Shown here: piece after piece, positions 15,629 to 37,316 of the stretch
Layout of the letters: each line of letters opens with the position of its first letter
Numbering within the stretch: the first letter of the stretch is position 1
Assembly: GCF_004758605.1 (NCBI RefSeq)
Contig: NZ_CP038512.1
Coordinates: 2,617,501-2,681,500 of the forward strand
DNA length: 64,000 nt
Reading direction: 5' to 3'
Source: Deinococcus metallilatus
GTDB taxonomy: Bacteria; Deinococcota; Deinococci; Deinococcales; Deinococcaceae
Translations under genes and position numbers: made by a program
The notes under the pieces: model-generated
The model's input: only the letters and a program-made list of their open reading frames with translations
Told to the model about the DNA's origin: nothing
Databases searched by the model: none

Positions 15629-17479
15629 GTGCGGAAACCCCCCAACACCGACCCCATCCCCACGCATGAATTGCTCGCAATCCTGGCCCGCGCCCTGCCC
15701 GCCCTCGTTCGCAGCGCCCCCGGCATCGTCTCCCTGATGGGGCTGATGGTGGTGGTGCAGGGCCTGACGCCCGCCGCGACCATCTTCCTGAGCAAGTGGA
15801 CGGTGGACGGCATCACCCACGTGGTCGGGGGAGGTGAGGCGAATCTGACGCTGCTGGCGCTGGCCTGGGCGGGCACGGCGCTGGTGGCGCAGCTCACCGG
15901 GGTGGCGAGTACCGTGCTGCAAGGCTACGCCGCCGACCACTTCACGGTACAGACGGTCACGAGCCTGATGCGAAAGATGCAGGCCCTCCCCGGCCTGGAC
16001 GTGGTGGAAGACCCCCGTTTTCACGACGACGTGGAGACGCTGCAAATGGGCGCGCGTTTCCGGCCCCTGAACCTCACGGCGACGCTGCTGGGCCTGCTGC
16101 GTTCGCTGGTGGGGGTGCTGGGTGTCGCGGGGGCGCTGCTGACGGTGGGCTGGTGGGTGCCGCTGGTGGTGGTGGTCGGCATGGTTCCGCTGGCCCGCAC
16201 GCAGATCCGGCTGCGCGAGATGGGCTGGAGCCTGACCATCCAGCGGACCCAGGAGTCCCGCGAACTGGCCTACGACCAGCGCGTTTCCATGCGCCACGAG
16301 TACGCCAAGGAGGTCCGCCTCTACGACCTGATGCCCTACCTCACGGAGCGGTACGTCAGCAAGGCCCTCGACTACCAACGGGTGATGCGCGGCATGCGGA
16401 ACAAGCAGGTGCTGGGCGTGCTGCCCGCCCAGGCACTCGCGCTGGCGGTGACGGCGGGCCTCTTTGCCTACGCGGTCGCCCAGGCCGGGGCGGGACGGCT
16501 GACGGCGGGCGCGGTCGTGCTGGTGATCGGGGCGCTGGCGCAGGTGCGGGAGGGCCTGGGCAGCGTCACCGAATACCTCGGCATGGGCACCGAGCACCTC
16601 CGGTGGTTCCAGAAGTACTACGCCTTTCTGGACGCCCGCCCAGGGGTCGCCCCGCCCGAGACGCCCCGGCCCCTCCCCGCGCGGCTCGACCTGACGCTGG
16701 AGAACGTGGGCTTCGCCTACCGGGACGGCCCGCCGGTGCTGGAGGGCGTGACCCTGCATGTCCCCGAGGGTCAGGTCGTCGCCATCGTGGGTGAGAACGG
16801 CGCGGGCAAGACCACGCTGATCAAGCTGCTGCTGCGCTTCTACGACCCCACGACCGGGCGCATCCTGGTCGGTGGGCCGGGCGAGGCGACCGACCTGCGG
16901 GGCCTCGACCCCGCCGAGTGGCGTTCCCAGATCGCCGCCGTCTTTCAGGACTTCGCCCGCTTCGAGTGGACGCTACGCGAGAACGTGCTGCTGGGCCGCC
17001 CCGAGGACGAGGCCAAACTCGCGGAAACCGTCTGTGCCAGCGGTCTGGAGAGCGTCCTCCCCCGTCTGCCGGACGGCCTGAACACCCGCATCGGCCAGGC
17101 CTTCGGCGGGGTGGACCTCTCGGGCGGCCAGTGGCAGAAGCTCGCCACCGCCCGGGCGCTGTACCGTGACGCAAGGGTGCTGATCCTTGACGAACCCACC
17201 GCCGCCCTCGACCCCCGCAGCGAAACCGAGGTCTTCGCCGCCTTCGCCGCGCTCTCGCGTGGGCGCACCACCCTGCTGATCACCCACCGCCTCGGCAGCG
17301 TCCTGATGGCTGACCGCATCCTGGTGATGAAGGCCGGGCGTCTGATCGAGGACGGCACCCACGCTGGCCTGCTCGCCCGGAACGGCGAGTACGCCGAACT
17401 GTGGCGCCTCCAGGCCGGACAGTACATGGAGGGCGAAGTCGAACCCGCCCTGCGGGAACCCATCGAGGTCGAGCAATAA
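15629..17479 (+). CDS. ABC exporter, fused permease and ATPase
   Basis: 616 residues: six membrane helices in the first ~330 residues, then an ABC ATPase with Walker A GENGAGKTT, signature LSGGQ and Walker B VLILDEPTAAL, and a switch histidine (LLITHRLGS). A homodimeric or heterodimeric exporter at the cytoplasmic membrane; substrate unknown. A GTG start at 15629 is chosen: TACACT lies 6 nt before it. The frame is open to an ATG at 15545 in the upstream hairpin region, without support. The last codons (EQ-stop) are part of a repeated promoter/terminator element. Confidence 0.9.
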   Translation: MRKPPNTDPIPTHELLAILARALPALVRSAPGIVSLMGLMVVVQGLTPAATIFLSKWTVDGITHVVGGGEANLTLLALAWAGTALVAQLTGVASTVLQGYAADHFTVQTVTSLMRKMQALPGLDVVEDPRFHDDVETLQMGARFRPLNLTATLLGLLRSLVGVLGVAGALLTVGWWVPLVVVVGMVPLARTQIRLREMGWSLTIQRTQESRELAYDQRVSMRHEYAKEVRLYDLMPYLTERYVSKALDYQRVMRGMRNKQVLGVLPAQALALAVTAGLFAYAVAQAGAGRLTAGAVVLVIGALAQVREGLGSVTEYLGMGTEHLRWFQKYYAFLDARPGVAPPETPRPLPARLDLTLENVGFAYRDGPPVLEGVTLHVPEGQVVAIVGENGAGKTTLIKLLLRFYDPTTGRILVGGPGEATDLRGLDPAEWRSQIAAVFQDFARFEWTLRENVLLGRPEDEAKLAETVCASGLESVLPRLPDGLNTRIGQAFGGVDLSGGQWQKLATARALYRDARVLILDEPTAALDPRSETEVFAAFAALSRGRTTLLITHRLGSVLMADRILVMKAGRLIEDGTHAGLLARNGEYAELWRLQAGQYMEGEVEPALREPIEVEQ

Positions 17480-17538
17480 AAAAGCCGCCTCTCGGGCGGT
17501 GATAAAAAAAGGATAGCGTGGGATGCAGGGGAAGTCAA
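17471..17538 (-). repeat. Promoter-terminator repeat element, copy 1
   Basis: On the minus strand: TTGACT (17533-17538), a 17-nt spacer, TATCCT (17510-17515), then six T, ATCACCGCC, loop, GGCGGC, TTTTTT and ATTGCTC. A close copy lies at 51945-52015 on the plus strand. The hairpin (CCGCC 17485-17489, GGCGG 17495-17499) is flanked by A and T runs on both sides and so also terminates the ABC exporter gene, whose stop codon lies inside the element. An RNA started here would be almost only the terminator hairpin. Confidence 0.7.
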
Positions 17539-17807
17539 CTTATGCAGGCGAATTCCCGGTCAAGACGGAAGAACACGCTCAGCCGTTCAAACCTGCTGAC
17601 GCCATAGCCCCTTCGGCTTTTGAAACGCTGGCGCGGGCGGCCGACTTCCCCTCTCAGGCAGGCAGGGCAGAGGCGCTTTCGGGCCGCAGCCGCCCAGAGC
17701 TTCCGCAAGGTGCGGCGGAACGGGACACCCTTTTCCCACCGCAGCGCCGCTCACCCCGGCCCTCTGGTGAGGGGATGGACCTTACCTTCCTCCTCCACCC
17801 CCCACGC

Positions 17808-17813
17808 TATACT
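17808..17813 (+). promoter_or_regulatory. -10 box (TATACT) of der
   Basis: CCCACGC-TATACT precedes der by about 100 nt. The 7 nt before the box (CCACGC) match those of the repeat elements at 17510 and 51968. No good -35 is seen. An ATG at 17823 is in frame with der but sits 9 nt after the box. From 17539 to 17800 I see no gene. Confidence 0.5.
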
Positions 17814-17912
17814 TTTTCACCTATGGCCCGTCCAGCCTCAGTGAAGGCGGCGGGCAGCGGCGAAGCTCCCCCTGACGCCGGGGCAGCTTCGACACCGAAA
17901 GGAGCGTCCAAA

Positions 17913-19238
<1,326 letters not shown>

Positions 19239-19328
19239 GGGGGGCTGGACCGGGGGAAACCTCCGGTTTGTGCTTTCTCCTGCCCGGCGAATGACAGTCC
19301 CGGCGGGGCGGGGCGCGCACAATGACCC

Positions 19329-20462
19329 ATGACCCTCCCGCGCCTGCCCGCCGCGCTGGTCCTCGCTGCCGCCCTGCTGACCGCCCCCGCCTGGGCGCAG
19401 AACACCGCCGTGCCCGGCGTCCGCTTCACGCCCTTCGTGGCGGGTCTGCCGCAGGTCACCACCCTCACGCACGCGGGGGACGGCTCGGGCCGCCTGTATG
19501 CCGCGCAGCAGGAGGGGCAGGTGCGGGTGATCGAGGGGGGACGGGTCCGCGCCCAGCCCTTCCTCGACGTGAGCGCCCTCACCCGCGCGGGCGGGGAGCG
19601 GGGACTGCTGGGCCTCGCCTTCGATCCCGGTTACCGGCAGAACCGCCGCCTGTACGTCCATTACACCGACCGCAACGGGGATACCGTGCTGGCCCGCTAT
19701 ACCGCCACCCCGGACTTCTCCCGAGCCGACCCGCAGAGCGCCCGCATCCTCTTTACCACCCCGCAGCCCTACGCGAACCACAACGGTGGGCAGCTCGCCT
19801 TCGGCCCCGACGGCTTCCTGTACCTGGGTCTGGGCGACGGCGGCAGCGGCGGTGATCCCCAGAACAACGCGCAGAACCTGGCCTCGCCGCTGGGCAAGCT
19901 GCTGCGGTTCGACGTGCGCGGTGACGGGGTGAAACCCGCCCCCGGCAACCCCTTCCTGGGAAAGGCGGGGGCCAACCCGTACATCTGGGCTTACGGCCTG
20001 CGCAATCCCTGGCGCTTCTCCTTCGACCGCGTCACGGGTGACCTGATCATCGCGGACGTGGGCCAGGACACCTGGGAGGAAGTGGACCGCCAGCCCCGCG
20101 CCAGTCAGGGCGGCGAGAACTACGGCTGGCGCCTCCGCGAGGGCCGCCGTTGCTTCAATCCGCCCAGCGGTTGCCGGACGCAGGGCCTCACCGAACCCGT
20201 CCTGGTGTACAACCACGACGAGGGCCAGAGCATCACGGGCGGGTACGTGTACCGGGGCGGCGCCATTCCCGCCCTGAAAGGCCGCTACGTCTTCGCCGAC
20301 TTCGGGAGCGGCACCGTCTGGGCGGCCCCCACCACCGGCCAGAATTGGAACAAGGTCCGTATCGGCAGCGTCGAAAACCCCTCGACCTTCGGGGAGGACG
20401 AGGGGGGCGAACTGTACGTGGCGGAGTACGGGAGCGGAAGGATTTTGAAGGTGGGGCGGTAG
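19329..20462 (+). CDS. Secreted PQQ-dependent aldose-type sugar dehydrogenase
   Basis: 377 residues with a signal peptide (cleavage near AWA-QN) and the soluble glucose/sorbosone dehydrogenase beta-propeller: GERGLLGLAFDPGY, YANHNGGQLAFGPDGFLYLGLGDGG, and ENYGWRLREG. These periplasmic enzymes oxidise aldoses with PQQ; binding of PQQ here is inferred from the family. A likely leaderless start, with CACAAT 5 nt before the ATG. The nrdJ gene converges from the right; no clear terminator is seen between them. Confidence 0.85.
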   Translation: MTLPRLPAALVLAAALLTAPAWAQNTAVPGVRFTPFVAGLPQVTTLTHAGDGSGRLYAAQQEGQVRVIEGGRVRAQPFLDVSALTRAGGERGLLGLAFDPGYRQNRRLYVHYTDRNGDTVLARYTATPDFSRADPQSARILFTTPQPYANHNGGQLAFGPDGFLYLGLGDGGSGGDPQNNAQNLASPLGKLLRFDVRGDGVKPAPGNPFLGKAGANPYIWAYGLRNPWRFSFDRVTGDLIIADVGQDTWEEVDRQPRASQGGENYGWRLREGRRCFNPPSGCRTQGLTEPVLVYNHDEGQSITGGYVYRGGAIPALKGRYVFADFGSGTVWAAPTTGQNWNKVRIGSVENPSTFGEDEGGELYVAEYGSGRILKVGR

Positions 20463-20543
20463 GGCTTACTTCTTATTGCCTTTCTTGCTCAATTGGGAAA
20501 GAGTGCTGCCTGCCGCCGTCTGTTGTCCTGTCGGGCCAGTCGC

Positions 20544-26336
<5,793 letters not shown>

Positions 26337-26423
26337 GGAGGCTCCTTGGGAGAGAAACGGCAACAAAAACCCGGCTGCCTCGCTGAAGGCAGGAAGGCAT
26401 GGACAGGGTGGCCCGGCAACAGA

Positions 26424-26473
<50 letters not shown>

Positions 26474-26476
26474 TGA

Positions 26477-26506
26477 CTTGTACGACCTTCTGTTTTGGTG
26501 TACAAG
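26477..26506. promoter_or_regulatory. Inverted repeat upstream of the nrdJ promoter
   Basis: CTTGTAC (26477-26483) and GTACAAG (26500-26506) are perfect arms around 16 nt; the match continues imperfectly inward (GACC/GGT). It lies just upstream of the proposed -35 box, where a regulator could bind. It does not match the NrdR box consensus as I know it. Confidence 0.45.
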
Positions 26507-26509
26507 ATG

Positions 26510-26538
26510 TGACCCCTGGCGCAATCCCCCAGGGGTCA
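26510..26538. terminator. Hairpin between the zinc-ribbon gene and nrdJ
   Basis: TGACCCCTGG and CCAGGGGTCA form a 10-bp perfect stem around 9 nt. It stands about 100 nt beyond the stop of the zinc-ribbon gene (minus strand) and upstream of nrdJ. There is no T run; termination is inferred. The rest of 26539-26634 holds no gene I can see. Confidence 0.5.
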
Positions 26539-26634
26539 GATGAAATTCCCGTCAGGAACGGAAGTCTGGGCACGGCTGCGGGGCAGGAGGCGGGTCCGGC
26601 CCGCCCGACTTCCCCCAAAGGGGGTGGCCTGCCC

Positions 26635-27351
<717 letters not shown>

Positions 27352-27386
27352 CGCGGTCAGTCTACCCCCGTCCAGCGGCGGGGGCC

Positions 27387-28616
<1,230 letters not shown>

Positions 28617-28644
28617 CCGCGCCTCCGCTCCCGGCCTGTGGCCT

Positions 28645-29310
<666 letters not shown>

Positions 29311-29409
29311 GCGGGGCAGCCTACACTCCACCGGGTGAGAGGCGCCCGCGCTGAGCCATTTGTTCTAGAGGCCCGGCAACTTTCCCGCTCTGTCCCGCGT
29401 ATTCGTGGC

Positions 29410-29631
29410 ATGCGCTTCCTTTCCCTGATCCTCGGCATTCTCGCGGCGCTGGGCCTGCTGCTGGGCTTCCTGCCCCTCTTCGGCTGGCTGAACTGGCTGG
29501 TCGTGCTGCCGCCCGCCGTGCTGGGCCTGATCTTCGGCGTGCTGGCCCGCGACCGGAGTGCGATCACGCTCAACGTCGTGGTGGCCGCGCTGGGGGCGCT
29601 GCGGCTGATGCTGGGGGGCGGCTTCCTGTAA
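29410..29631 (+). CDS. Small membrane protein, unknown
   Basis: 73 residues with two strongly hydrophobic helices (residues ~3-25 and ~28-47) and a third weaker one at the end. No family is recognised. The start ATG at 29410 gives a clean membrane-protein N-terminus (MRFLSLILGILAALG). It stands between nth (divergent) and tRNA-Trp. Confidence 0.6.
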   Translation: MRFLSLILGILAALGLLLGFLPLFGWLNWLVVLPPAVLGLIFGVLARDRSAITLNVVVAALGALRLMLGGGFL

Positions 29632-29646
29632 AGGCGGGCCTTACCC

Positions 29647-29676
29647 TTGCGTGCTTGCTGGCCCCTTTGCTATGCT
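29647..29676 (+). promoter_or_regulatory. tRNA-Trp promoter
   Basis: TTGCGT (29647-29652), an 18-nt spacer and TATGCT (29671-29676), about 42 nt before the tRNA. Confidence 0.6.
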
Positions 29677-29717
29677 GCGCGGGCTTGCGGGCCAGGGTTC
29701 TCCCGCGCCGCAGCCGA

Positions 29718-29793
<76 letters not shown>

Positions 29794-29798
29794 GAATT

Positions 29799-29822
29799 GC
29801 TCCCCCAGCGGGAGCTTTTTTT
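29799..29822 (+). terminator. Terminator of tRNA-Trp
   Basis: GCTCCC-CCAGC-GGGAGC followed by seven T. Typical intrinsic terminator. Confidence 0.85.
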
Positions 29823-29834
29823 ATGCCAGCGGGC

Positions 29835-30155
29835 CTACTCGCCGCGCAGGGTGGTGGCACTGAGCAGCCAGCTCTGGAACTCGGGCAGGGCGCGGTCAAA
29901 GGGCAGCGCGATGATCTCGGGCACCTGATAGGGGTGCATGGCCCGGATGCGCGCTTCGAGGTCGGGGTAGCGTTCCCCGGTGGTCTTGATCAGCAGCAGC
30001 GACTCGGGGTCCTCAGCGATGTCGCCTTCCCAGCGGTAGATGCTGTGGATGCCGCCGATCACATTCACGCAGCCCGCCAGACGCTCCGCGACGAGGGTCC
30101 GGGCAAGTTCCTGTGCTCGTTCGGGGGGCACCGTGACCAGAACGACGAGTGACAT
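29835..30155 (-). CDS. cutA: Divalent-cation tolerance protein CutA
   Basis: 106 residues, a trimeric ferredoxin-like protein. Family signatures: VLVTVPPERAQELARTLVAERLAGCVNV and IYRWEGDIAEDPESLLLIKT, ending HPYQVPEIIALP. Linked to copper/metal tolerance in some bacteria; exact function unclear. The ATG at 30155 is used; TATGCT lies 9 nt before it. It converges on the tRNA-Trp terminator. Confidence 0.92.
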   Translation of the reverse strand: MSLVVLVTVPPERAQELARTLVAERLAGCVNVIGGIHSIYRWEGDIAEDPESLLLIKTTGERYPDLEARIRAMHPYQVPEIIALPFDRALPEFQSWLLSATTLRGE

Positions 30156-30231
30156 GGTCCCCGCAGCATACGCCGGGCGCGGGGGGCAGGGCGGCAATCC
30201 CCACCAAAACCTCAGGGCTTCTCATCTTCGC

Positions 30232-30612
30232 TCAGGGGAGGCGCAGCACCGCGCAGTTCTCGCCGGGCGTCTCGGGGGCACCCTTGGCCACCACCACCGT
30301 CTCGTTCGCGCCCACGAAGCCCTGGCAGCGGGCCTGCACTTCCAGGTAGGCGGGATCGCTGGCGGCCTGTTCGGCCTCGCGCAGCACGCGCAGGTCGTGC
30401 TCCAGGCTCTGAATCCGGGCCTGGGTGGCGCGGGTTTCGCGGTTCCAGGTCAGGGTGCGGTAGGTCATGTTCCCGAGCTGAAACGTCAATTGCACGATGC
30501 CCAGGCCAGCGAGCAGACTGGCCAGCATCAGCGTGACCGGAAGCCGCTGCACCTGTCGCCAGGACGCCCGCAGGTCCCGGCGCGGAGGCGGAGGCGGGTC
30601 AGGCGGAGTCAT
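30232..30612 (-). CDS. FtsB/DivIC-like membrane protein
   Basis: 126 residues: a Pro/Arg-rich cytoplasmic N-terminus, one membrane helix (~residues 25-47), then a coiled coil (TRATQARIQSLEHDLRVLREAEQ) and SDPAYLEVQARCQGFVGANETVVV. The order and the last segment resemble FtsB/DivIC septum proteins (coiled coil followed by 'DPEYIE..AR..LG.V..GE'). A cell-division role is inferred from this similarity only. TATGCT lies 9 nt before the ATG. Confidence 0.6.
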   Translation of the reverse strand: MTPPDPPPPPRRDLRASWRQVQRLPVTLMLASLLAGLGIVQLTFQLGNMTYRTLTWNRETRATQARIQSLEHDLRVLREAEQAASDPAYLEVQARCQGFVGANETVVVAKGAPETPGENCAVLRLP

Positions 30613-30687
30613 ATGGGTCAGAGCATAGCGTCACCCGGCATGAGGCGCAGCAGGCGAAAGGGAGGCGGGGCCCGCATAATGGACGCC

Positions 30688-31160
30688 ATGAGCGAACCCG
30701 ACCCGCGCGCTGCCGCCGACGCCCTGGCGGCCCTGGACTGGACGCGCGCCCACCGCACCGAGATCCAGATGCGCTACGGCGACATCGACGGCATGGGCCA
30801 CCTGAACAACGCCGTCTACGTGCAGTACCTGGAAACGTCCCGCGTCCTCCTGATGCGTGACCTGGGGGTCCGCGACGAGGATGACCGCTCGGTGCTCGCC
30901 CGGCTGGAACTCGACTACCGCCAGGAGGTGCGCTGGGGCCAGCGCGTGGCCGTCGAGACGCTGGTGGAGGGGGTGGGCCGCAGCAGTTGGACGGTCGTGT
31001 CACGCCTCACGGCGGACGGCCAGCCCTGTGCCTTTGCCCGGACCGTGCAGGTGCGGGTGAACGCCGCGCACCGCCCCGAGCCGCTGCCGGAAGCCTGGCG
31101 CCGCGCCTTCCTCCCCCTGTCCGCGCGTCCGGCGACCGGCACGGAAGAGAGCCTGCCCGG

Positions 31161-31164
<4 letters not shown>
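30688..31164 (+). CDS. Acyl-CoA thioesterase, 4HBT hotdog family
   Basis: 158 residues. The 4-hydroxybenzoyl-CoA thioesterase motif is seen as RYGDIDGMGHLNNAVYVQYLETSR (catalytic Asp within RYGDIDGMGH). The substrate acyl-CoA is unknown. The ATG at 30688 is chosen over an ATG at 30679, since CATAAT lies 7 nt before it (leaderless). The stop overlaps the GTG of the next small gene. Confidence 0.85.
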
Positions 31165-31448
<284 letters not shown>

Positions 31449-31535
31449 GCCCGCCAGCCCGCAGGCTAAAGTGCCGGTGATGAACGCGCGGAGAACTGGA
31501 AGCGCTCCCGCGAAGCTGGAGAGGGAGGCAGAAGA

Positions 31536-32443
<908 letters not shown>

Positions 32444-32447
<4 letters not shown>

Positions 32448-32839
32448 GCGGCCCGGCGGCCGACCGGCGTCAGGTGGCCCTGATCGCGCACGACCGGAAG
32501 AAGCTGGAACTGGCCCTCTTCGCCCTCAGTCACCGCGATGTGCTGGCCCAGTTTCACCTGATCGCCACCGGCACGACGGGCGGCATCCTGGAGCAGAAGA
32601 CCGGCCTCACCGTCGAGCGGATGCTGTCGGGGCCACTGGGCGGGGACCAGCAGATCGGTGCCCGCATCGCCGAGGAGCGCGTCCTGGCCGTCTTCTTCTT
32701 CCGTGACCCCCTGACCGCCCAGCCGCACGAACCGGACGTGTCCGCCCTGCTGCGCCTGTGTGACGTGCACGACATCCCCCTCGCCACCAACCCGGCCAGT
32801 GCGGAGGCGCTGGTGCTGTGGCTGGCGCAGCGGGAGTAG
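32444..32839 (+). CDS. mgsA: Methylglyoxal synthase
   Basis: 131 residues. MgsA turns dihydroxyacetone phosphate into methylglyoxal and phosphate, a bypass of lower glycolysis. Signatures: [35 protein letters not shown] (catalytic Asp) and [17 protein letters not shown]. The GTG overlaps the ROK kinase stop (GTGA), so hexose phosphorylation and the bypass are translated together. Confidence 0.92.
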
Positions 32840-32860
32840 GCAGCCGTGAGCAGAAGCAAT

Positions 32861-32885
32861 CTTGCTGACCGCTGAAAGCTGACGG
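32861..32885. repeat. Dispersed intergenic repeat, GTCAGC-rich copy (reverse)
   Basis: GCTGACCGCTGAAAGCTGACGGCT is the reverse complement of a sequence closely matching 1089-1118. It lies between mgsA and the aminopeptidase gene. Confidence 0.5.
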
Positions 32886-32888
32886 CTC

Positions 32889-34127
<1,239 letters not shown>

Positions 34128-34153
34128 GGGGCCAAGCATAGCGCCCCGCGCCC

Positions 34154-34182
34154 TTGACGGCTGGCCGAACGGCATCTATAGT
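34154..34182 (+). promoter_or_regulatory. tRNA-Pro promoter
   Basis: TTGACG (34154-34159), a 17-nt spacer, TATAGT (34177-34182). Near-consensus sigma-70 promoter 15 nt before the tRNA. Confidence 0.85.
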
Positions 34183-34197
34183 TCTGTGGCTGGCCGT

Positions 34198-34279
<82 letters not shown>

Positions 34280-34280
34280 G

Positions 34281-34311
34281 AACTCCCTCCCAGAGAGGGG
34301 GTTTTTTGTTT
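34281..34311 (+). terminator. Terminator of tRNA-Pro
   Basis: CTCCCTC-CCAGA-GAGGGGG followed by TTTTTT. Confidence 0.85.
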
Positions 34312-34383
34312 GGCCTGCTCGGTGCTTCGGTCCTGATTGGCAGTGAACATGCTTCCGCGTCCTCACCGCCAAGCGCCCTGGAG

Positions 34384-35868
34384 CTAGACGGCCGGAGGTG
34401 TGCTGCGGCGCTGGGCAAACCAGGGGCGCAACGCCTGATAGGCCGCGCTGAACCTGTCCCGCGTGCCTGCGGGGACACCCTCCCCGGCGGGCTCGACCAC
34501 TTCCGTGCTGCGCCAGTCCGGCAGGTCAGGCGGTCGTCCGGTCGCGGCGGCCCCGGCCAGGAGCGCGGCGCCGAAGGCGGACGCCGAGGGCACGTCCAGA
34601 AGTTCCAGGGGCCGCGCCAGAACGTCCGCGAGCAGTTGCCGCCACCATGGCTGCACCGAGCCGCCCCCCGCCAGACGCCAGGCGGGCTGGACGGCGCTGG
34701 GCAGGAGCGCCGCCGCCTCGGCGATGGAGAGGGCCACCCCCTCGAACGCGGCGCGGGCCAGGTGGGGCGCGTCATGCTCCAGGCCCGCGCCGATCCAGCC
34801 GCCCCGCGCGTTCGGATCGAGGTGCGGGGTGCGGTCCCCGGTCAGGTAAGGCAGGAACAGCAGGCCGCCTGCCCCCGGCGGGGCCTGCCGGGCGAGGGCG
34901 TAGAACTCCTCCCAGCCGCAGCGCAGCACCCGTCTGGCCCATTCGAGCGCCACCCCGGCGTTCTGCACCGCCGCGAGGGTATACCAGCCCCGGTCGCGGG
35001 TATCGCGCAACACGTGCAGCCCGGGTTGCGCCTCCGGCAATGTGTCCTGGCGCAGGACGAGCTGCGCGCCGGTGCCCACGGTCAACTGCCCCTGTCCGGT
35101 CGGGAGGCCGGTGCCGAGGAGCGCCGCAGCCGTGTCCGCTCCGCCCGCCGCGACCGGCAGGCCCGGGGACAGGCCGAGCTGCTGCGCTGGCTCCCGCTTC
35201 AGGGTGCCTGCCACCGCCCGGGAAGGGAGGAGAGGCGCCAGCAGCCCGGGGCGCAGACCGAGCCGGTCGAGCAGGGCCCGGTTCCAGTCCTCGCCCTCCA
35301 GGTCGTACAGCAGGGTGCCCGAGGCGTCGGACGGTTCGGCCCGGGCTTCTCCGGTCAGGTGCAGCCGCAGCCAGTCCTTGGGCTGCAAGGCCCAGCGGGC
35401 AGCGCGGTAGGTGTCCCCTTCCTGCTCCCGCAGCCACAGGAGCGTCGGTCCGGCCATGCCGGTCGTGAGGGGGTTGCGCAGGGCCGTGCGGATGGGGGCG
35501 GGCAGCGCCCGGTACACCGCCAGTTGCGGCGTCGTGCGGGCGTCGGCCCAGAGGATGGCGGGACGCAGCGGGTGGCCGCGCCCATCACTCAGCACCACGC
35601 CGTGCATCTGCCCGGACAGGCCGACGGCGCGCACCTCCGGGCCGTGGTCGCCCAGCACCTCACGGGTCGCCTGCACGGTGGCGGCCCACCAGGCCCCCGG
35701 AGCACTTTCCGCCCAGCCGGGATGCGGAGCGGTGACGGCGTAAGGCGCGGAGGCCACGCGCACCAGCCGACTCCCCTCGAACAGCGCGGCTTTCACGCTG
35801 CCCGTCCCCAGGTCGAGGCCGAGGTCCAGCCCGTCAGCCTGGCCGCGTGTGGCCCGCACCCGGGGCAC
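34384..35868 (-). CDS. xylB: FGGY-family carbohydrate kinase, xylulokinase-like
   Basis: 494 residues. N-terminal [17 protein letters not shown] phosphate-binding motif, [10 protein letters not shown] (typical of xylulokinases), [12 protein letters not shown], and the C-terminal [27 protein letters not shown]. It probably phosphorylates a pentulose such as D-xylulose. No isomerase or transporter is next to it; the upstream partner is ricT, 9 nt away on the same strand, so they are likely co-transcribed without an obvious shared function. Confidence 0.85.
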   Translation of the reverse strand: MPRVRATRGQADGLDLGLDLGTGSVKAALFEGSRLVRVASAPYAVTAPHPGWAESAPGAWWAATVQATREVLGDHGPEVRAVGLSGQMHGVVLSDGRGHPLRPAILWADARTTPQLAVYRALPAPIRTALRNPLTTGMAGPTLLWLREQEGDTYRAARWALQPKDWLRLHLTGEARAEPSDASGTLLYDLEGEDWNRALLDRLGLRPGLLAPLLPSRAVAGTLKREPAQQLGLSPGLPVAAGGADTAAALLGTGLPTGQGQLTVGTGAQLVLRQDTLPEAQPGLHVLRDTRDRGWYTLAAVQNAGVALEWARRVLRCGWEEFYALARQAPPGAGGLLFLPYLTGDRTPHLDPNARGGWIGAGLEHDAPHLARAAFEGVALSIAEAAALLPSAVQPAWRLAGGGSVQPWWRQLLADVLARPLELLDVPSASAFGAALLAGAAATGRPPDLPDWRSTEVVEPAGEGVPAGTRDRFSAAYQALRPWFAQRRSTPPAV

Positions 35869-35877
35869 CTGCGGGGC

Positions 35878-36711
35878 TCAGGCCTCGGCCTCCGCGCGCC
35901 TGCCCTTGCCGGGGGCGGCCTCGGGCGCGCGGGTCAGCTCTGCCGCAGGGACGCCCCCCAGCATTCCCTGCTCGGTCTGGACGTCCACGGTTCCGGCCAG
36001 CGGGTGCAGCTTCACGACCTTGCCGCAGGCCCCGCTCCCCTCGTGGCAGACGCGGGCGTTCTTGCGCGGCAGGTCCCTCAGCAGATCGAGGTACTGGCCG
36101 TGCTCGTATTGCAGACAGCACAGCAGCCGCCCGCAGGGGCCGGAGAGCTTTTCGGGGTTCAGGGGAAGCTGCTGGTCGCGGGCCATCCGGATGCTGACCG
36201 GCGCGAACTCCTGAAGGTGGTTGCTGGAGCAGTTCTCGCGGCCGCAGGCGCCCAGTGCGCCGATCATCTGCGCCTGCTCGCGCGGGCCGACCGCCGCGAA
36301 GTTCACGCGGGCGCGGGTGTGGGCGCGCAGTTCGCCGATCAGGCTGTTCAGTTCGATGCGTTCGTCGGCGCTGTAGCTGACCGTCACCAGGCTCTCGTCG
36401 AGCGTGAACTCGACCGCCACGATCTTGACCGGCAGGCCGCGCTCGCGGGCACGGGCGCGCAGCAGCCACTTGAGGTCCTCGCCCTGGCGGTACAGCTCCT
36501 CCCAGCGGGTCAGGTCCTCGGGGGTCGCGGCACGCAGCACGGCCCCGTAGCGGGCCTGCTCGTCGGGCGGCCCGGCCTCGCCGCGCACGGTGGCGACTTC
36601 CGGGCCACGTTTGCCCTGCACGACGACGCGGCTGCCCACCGCATGCGGCTCGGCGCTGAGCATCGCGTGCAGGCGGGGGCTGCGTTCAAACCGGACAGGG
36701 AGGACGACCAC
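35878..36711 (-). CDS. ricT: PSP1/RicT-like protein
   Basis: 277 residues. The diagnostic PSP1 core is clear: [27 protein letters not shown] followed by [20 protein letters not shown], with the clustered cysteines that bind Fe-S in the Bacillus RicT/RicA/RicF complex. That complex affects mRNA processing; here no ricA or ricF is visible. The GTG start at 36711 has CATCCT 7 nt before it. The tail is rich in Ala, Glu, Lys. Confidence 0.88.
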   Translation of the reverse strand: MVVLPVRFERSPRLHAMLSAEPHAVGSRVVVQGKRGPEVATVRGEAGPPDEQARYGAVLRAATPEDLTRWEELYRQGEDLKWLLRARARERGLPVKIVAVEFTLDESLVTVSYSADERIELNSLIGELRAHTRARVNFAAVGPREQAQMIGALGACGRENCSSNHLQEFAPVSIRMARDQQLPLNPEKLSGPCGRLLCCLQYEHGQYLDLLRDLPRKNARVCHEGSGACGKVVKLHPLAGTVDVQTEQGMLGGVPAAELTRAPEAAPGKGRRAEAEA

Positions 36712-36773
36712 GGGACGCAGGATGGCATGCCCCGCGGGGCAGCGTCGAGAGCAGGATCACGAAGATGGGTCTA

Positions 36774-36868
36774 ACCGTCTGACGGTCGAACGGTCTAACT
36801 GCCGGAGAAGTCAGATCAAGACAAGCTCCTGAGCGGTCAGACGGTCAGATTTTTTGACCGTTCGACCT
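36774..36868. repeat. Phased CGGTC repeats with inverted arms
   Basis: The 8-nt theme CGGTCNNA recurs several times. GGTCGAACGGTC (36784-36795) and GACCGTTCGACC (36856-36867) are exact reverse complements 60 nt apart. An inner hairpin (ACGGTCA...TGACCGT) holds a T run in its loop, so it may end the RidA transcript. It lies between ridA and ricT. Confidence 0.6.
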
Positions 36869-36889
36869 CCCGCGCGCCCTTCGCGCGCG

Positions 36890-37267
<378 letters not shown>

Positions 37268-37316
37268 GGCTCCACTGTACCCGGCCAGACTGTCCCCCCG
37301 GCCGGGACGTGCGGCC

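Noticed and set aside
17823..17912. An N-terminally extended Der starting at the ATG at 17823
   Set aside because: The extra 30 residues are Ala/Pro-rich and unlike the family; a strong AAAGGAG sits at the proper distance from the ATG at 17913.
36774..36868. CRISPR array
   Set aside because: Units are only ~8 nt, irregular and without unique spacers.
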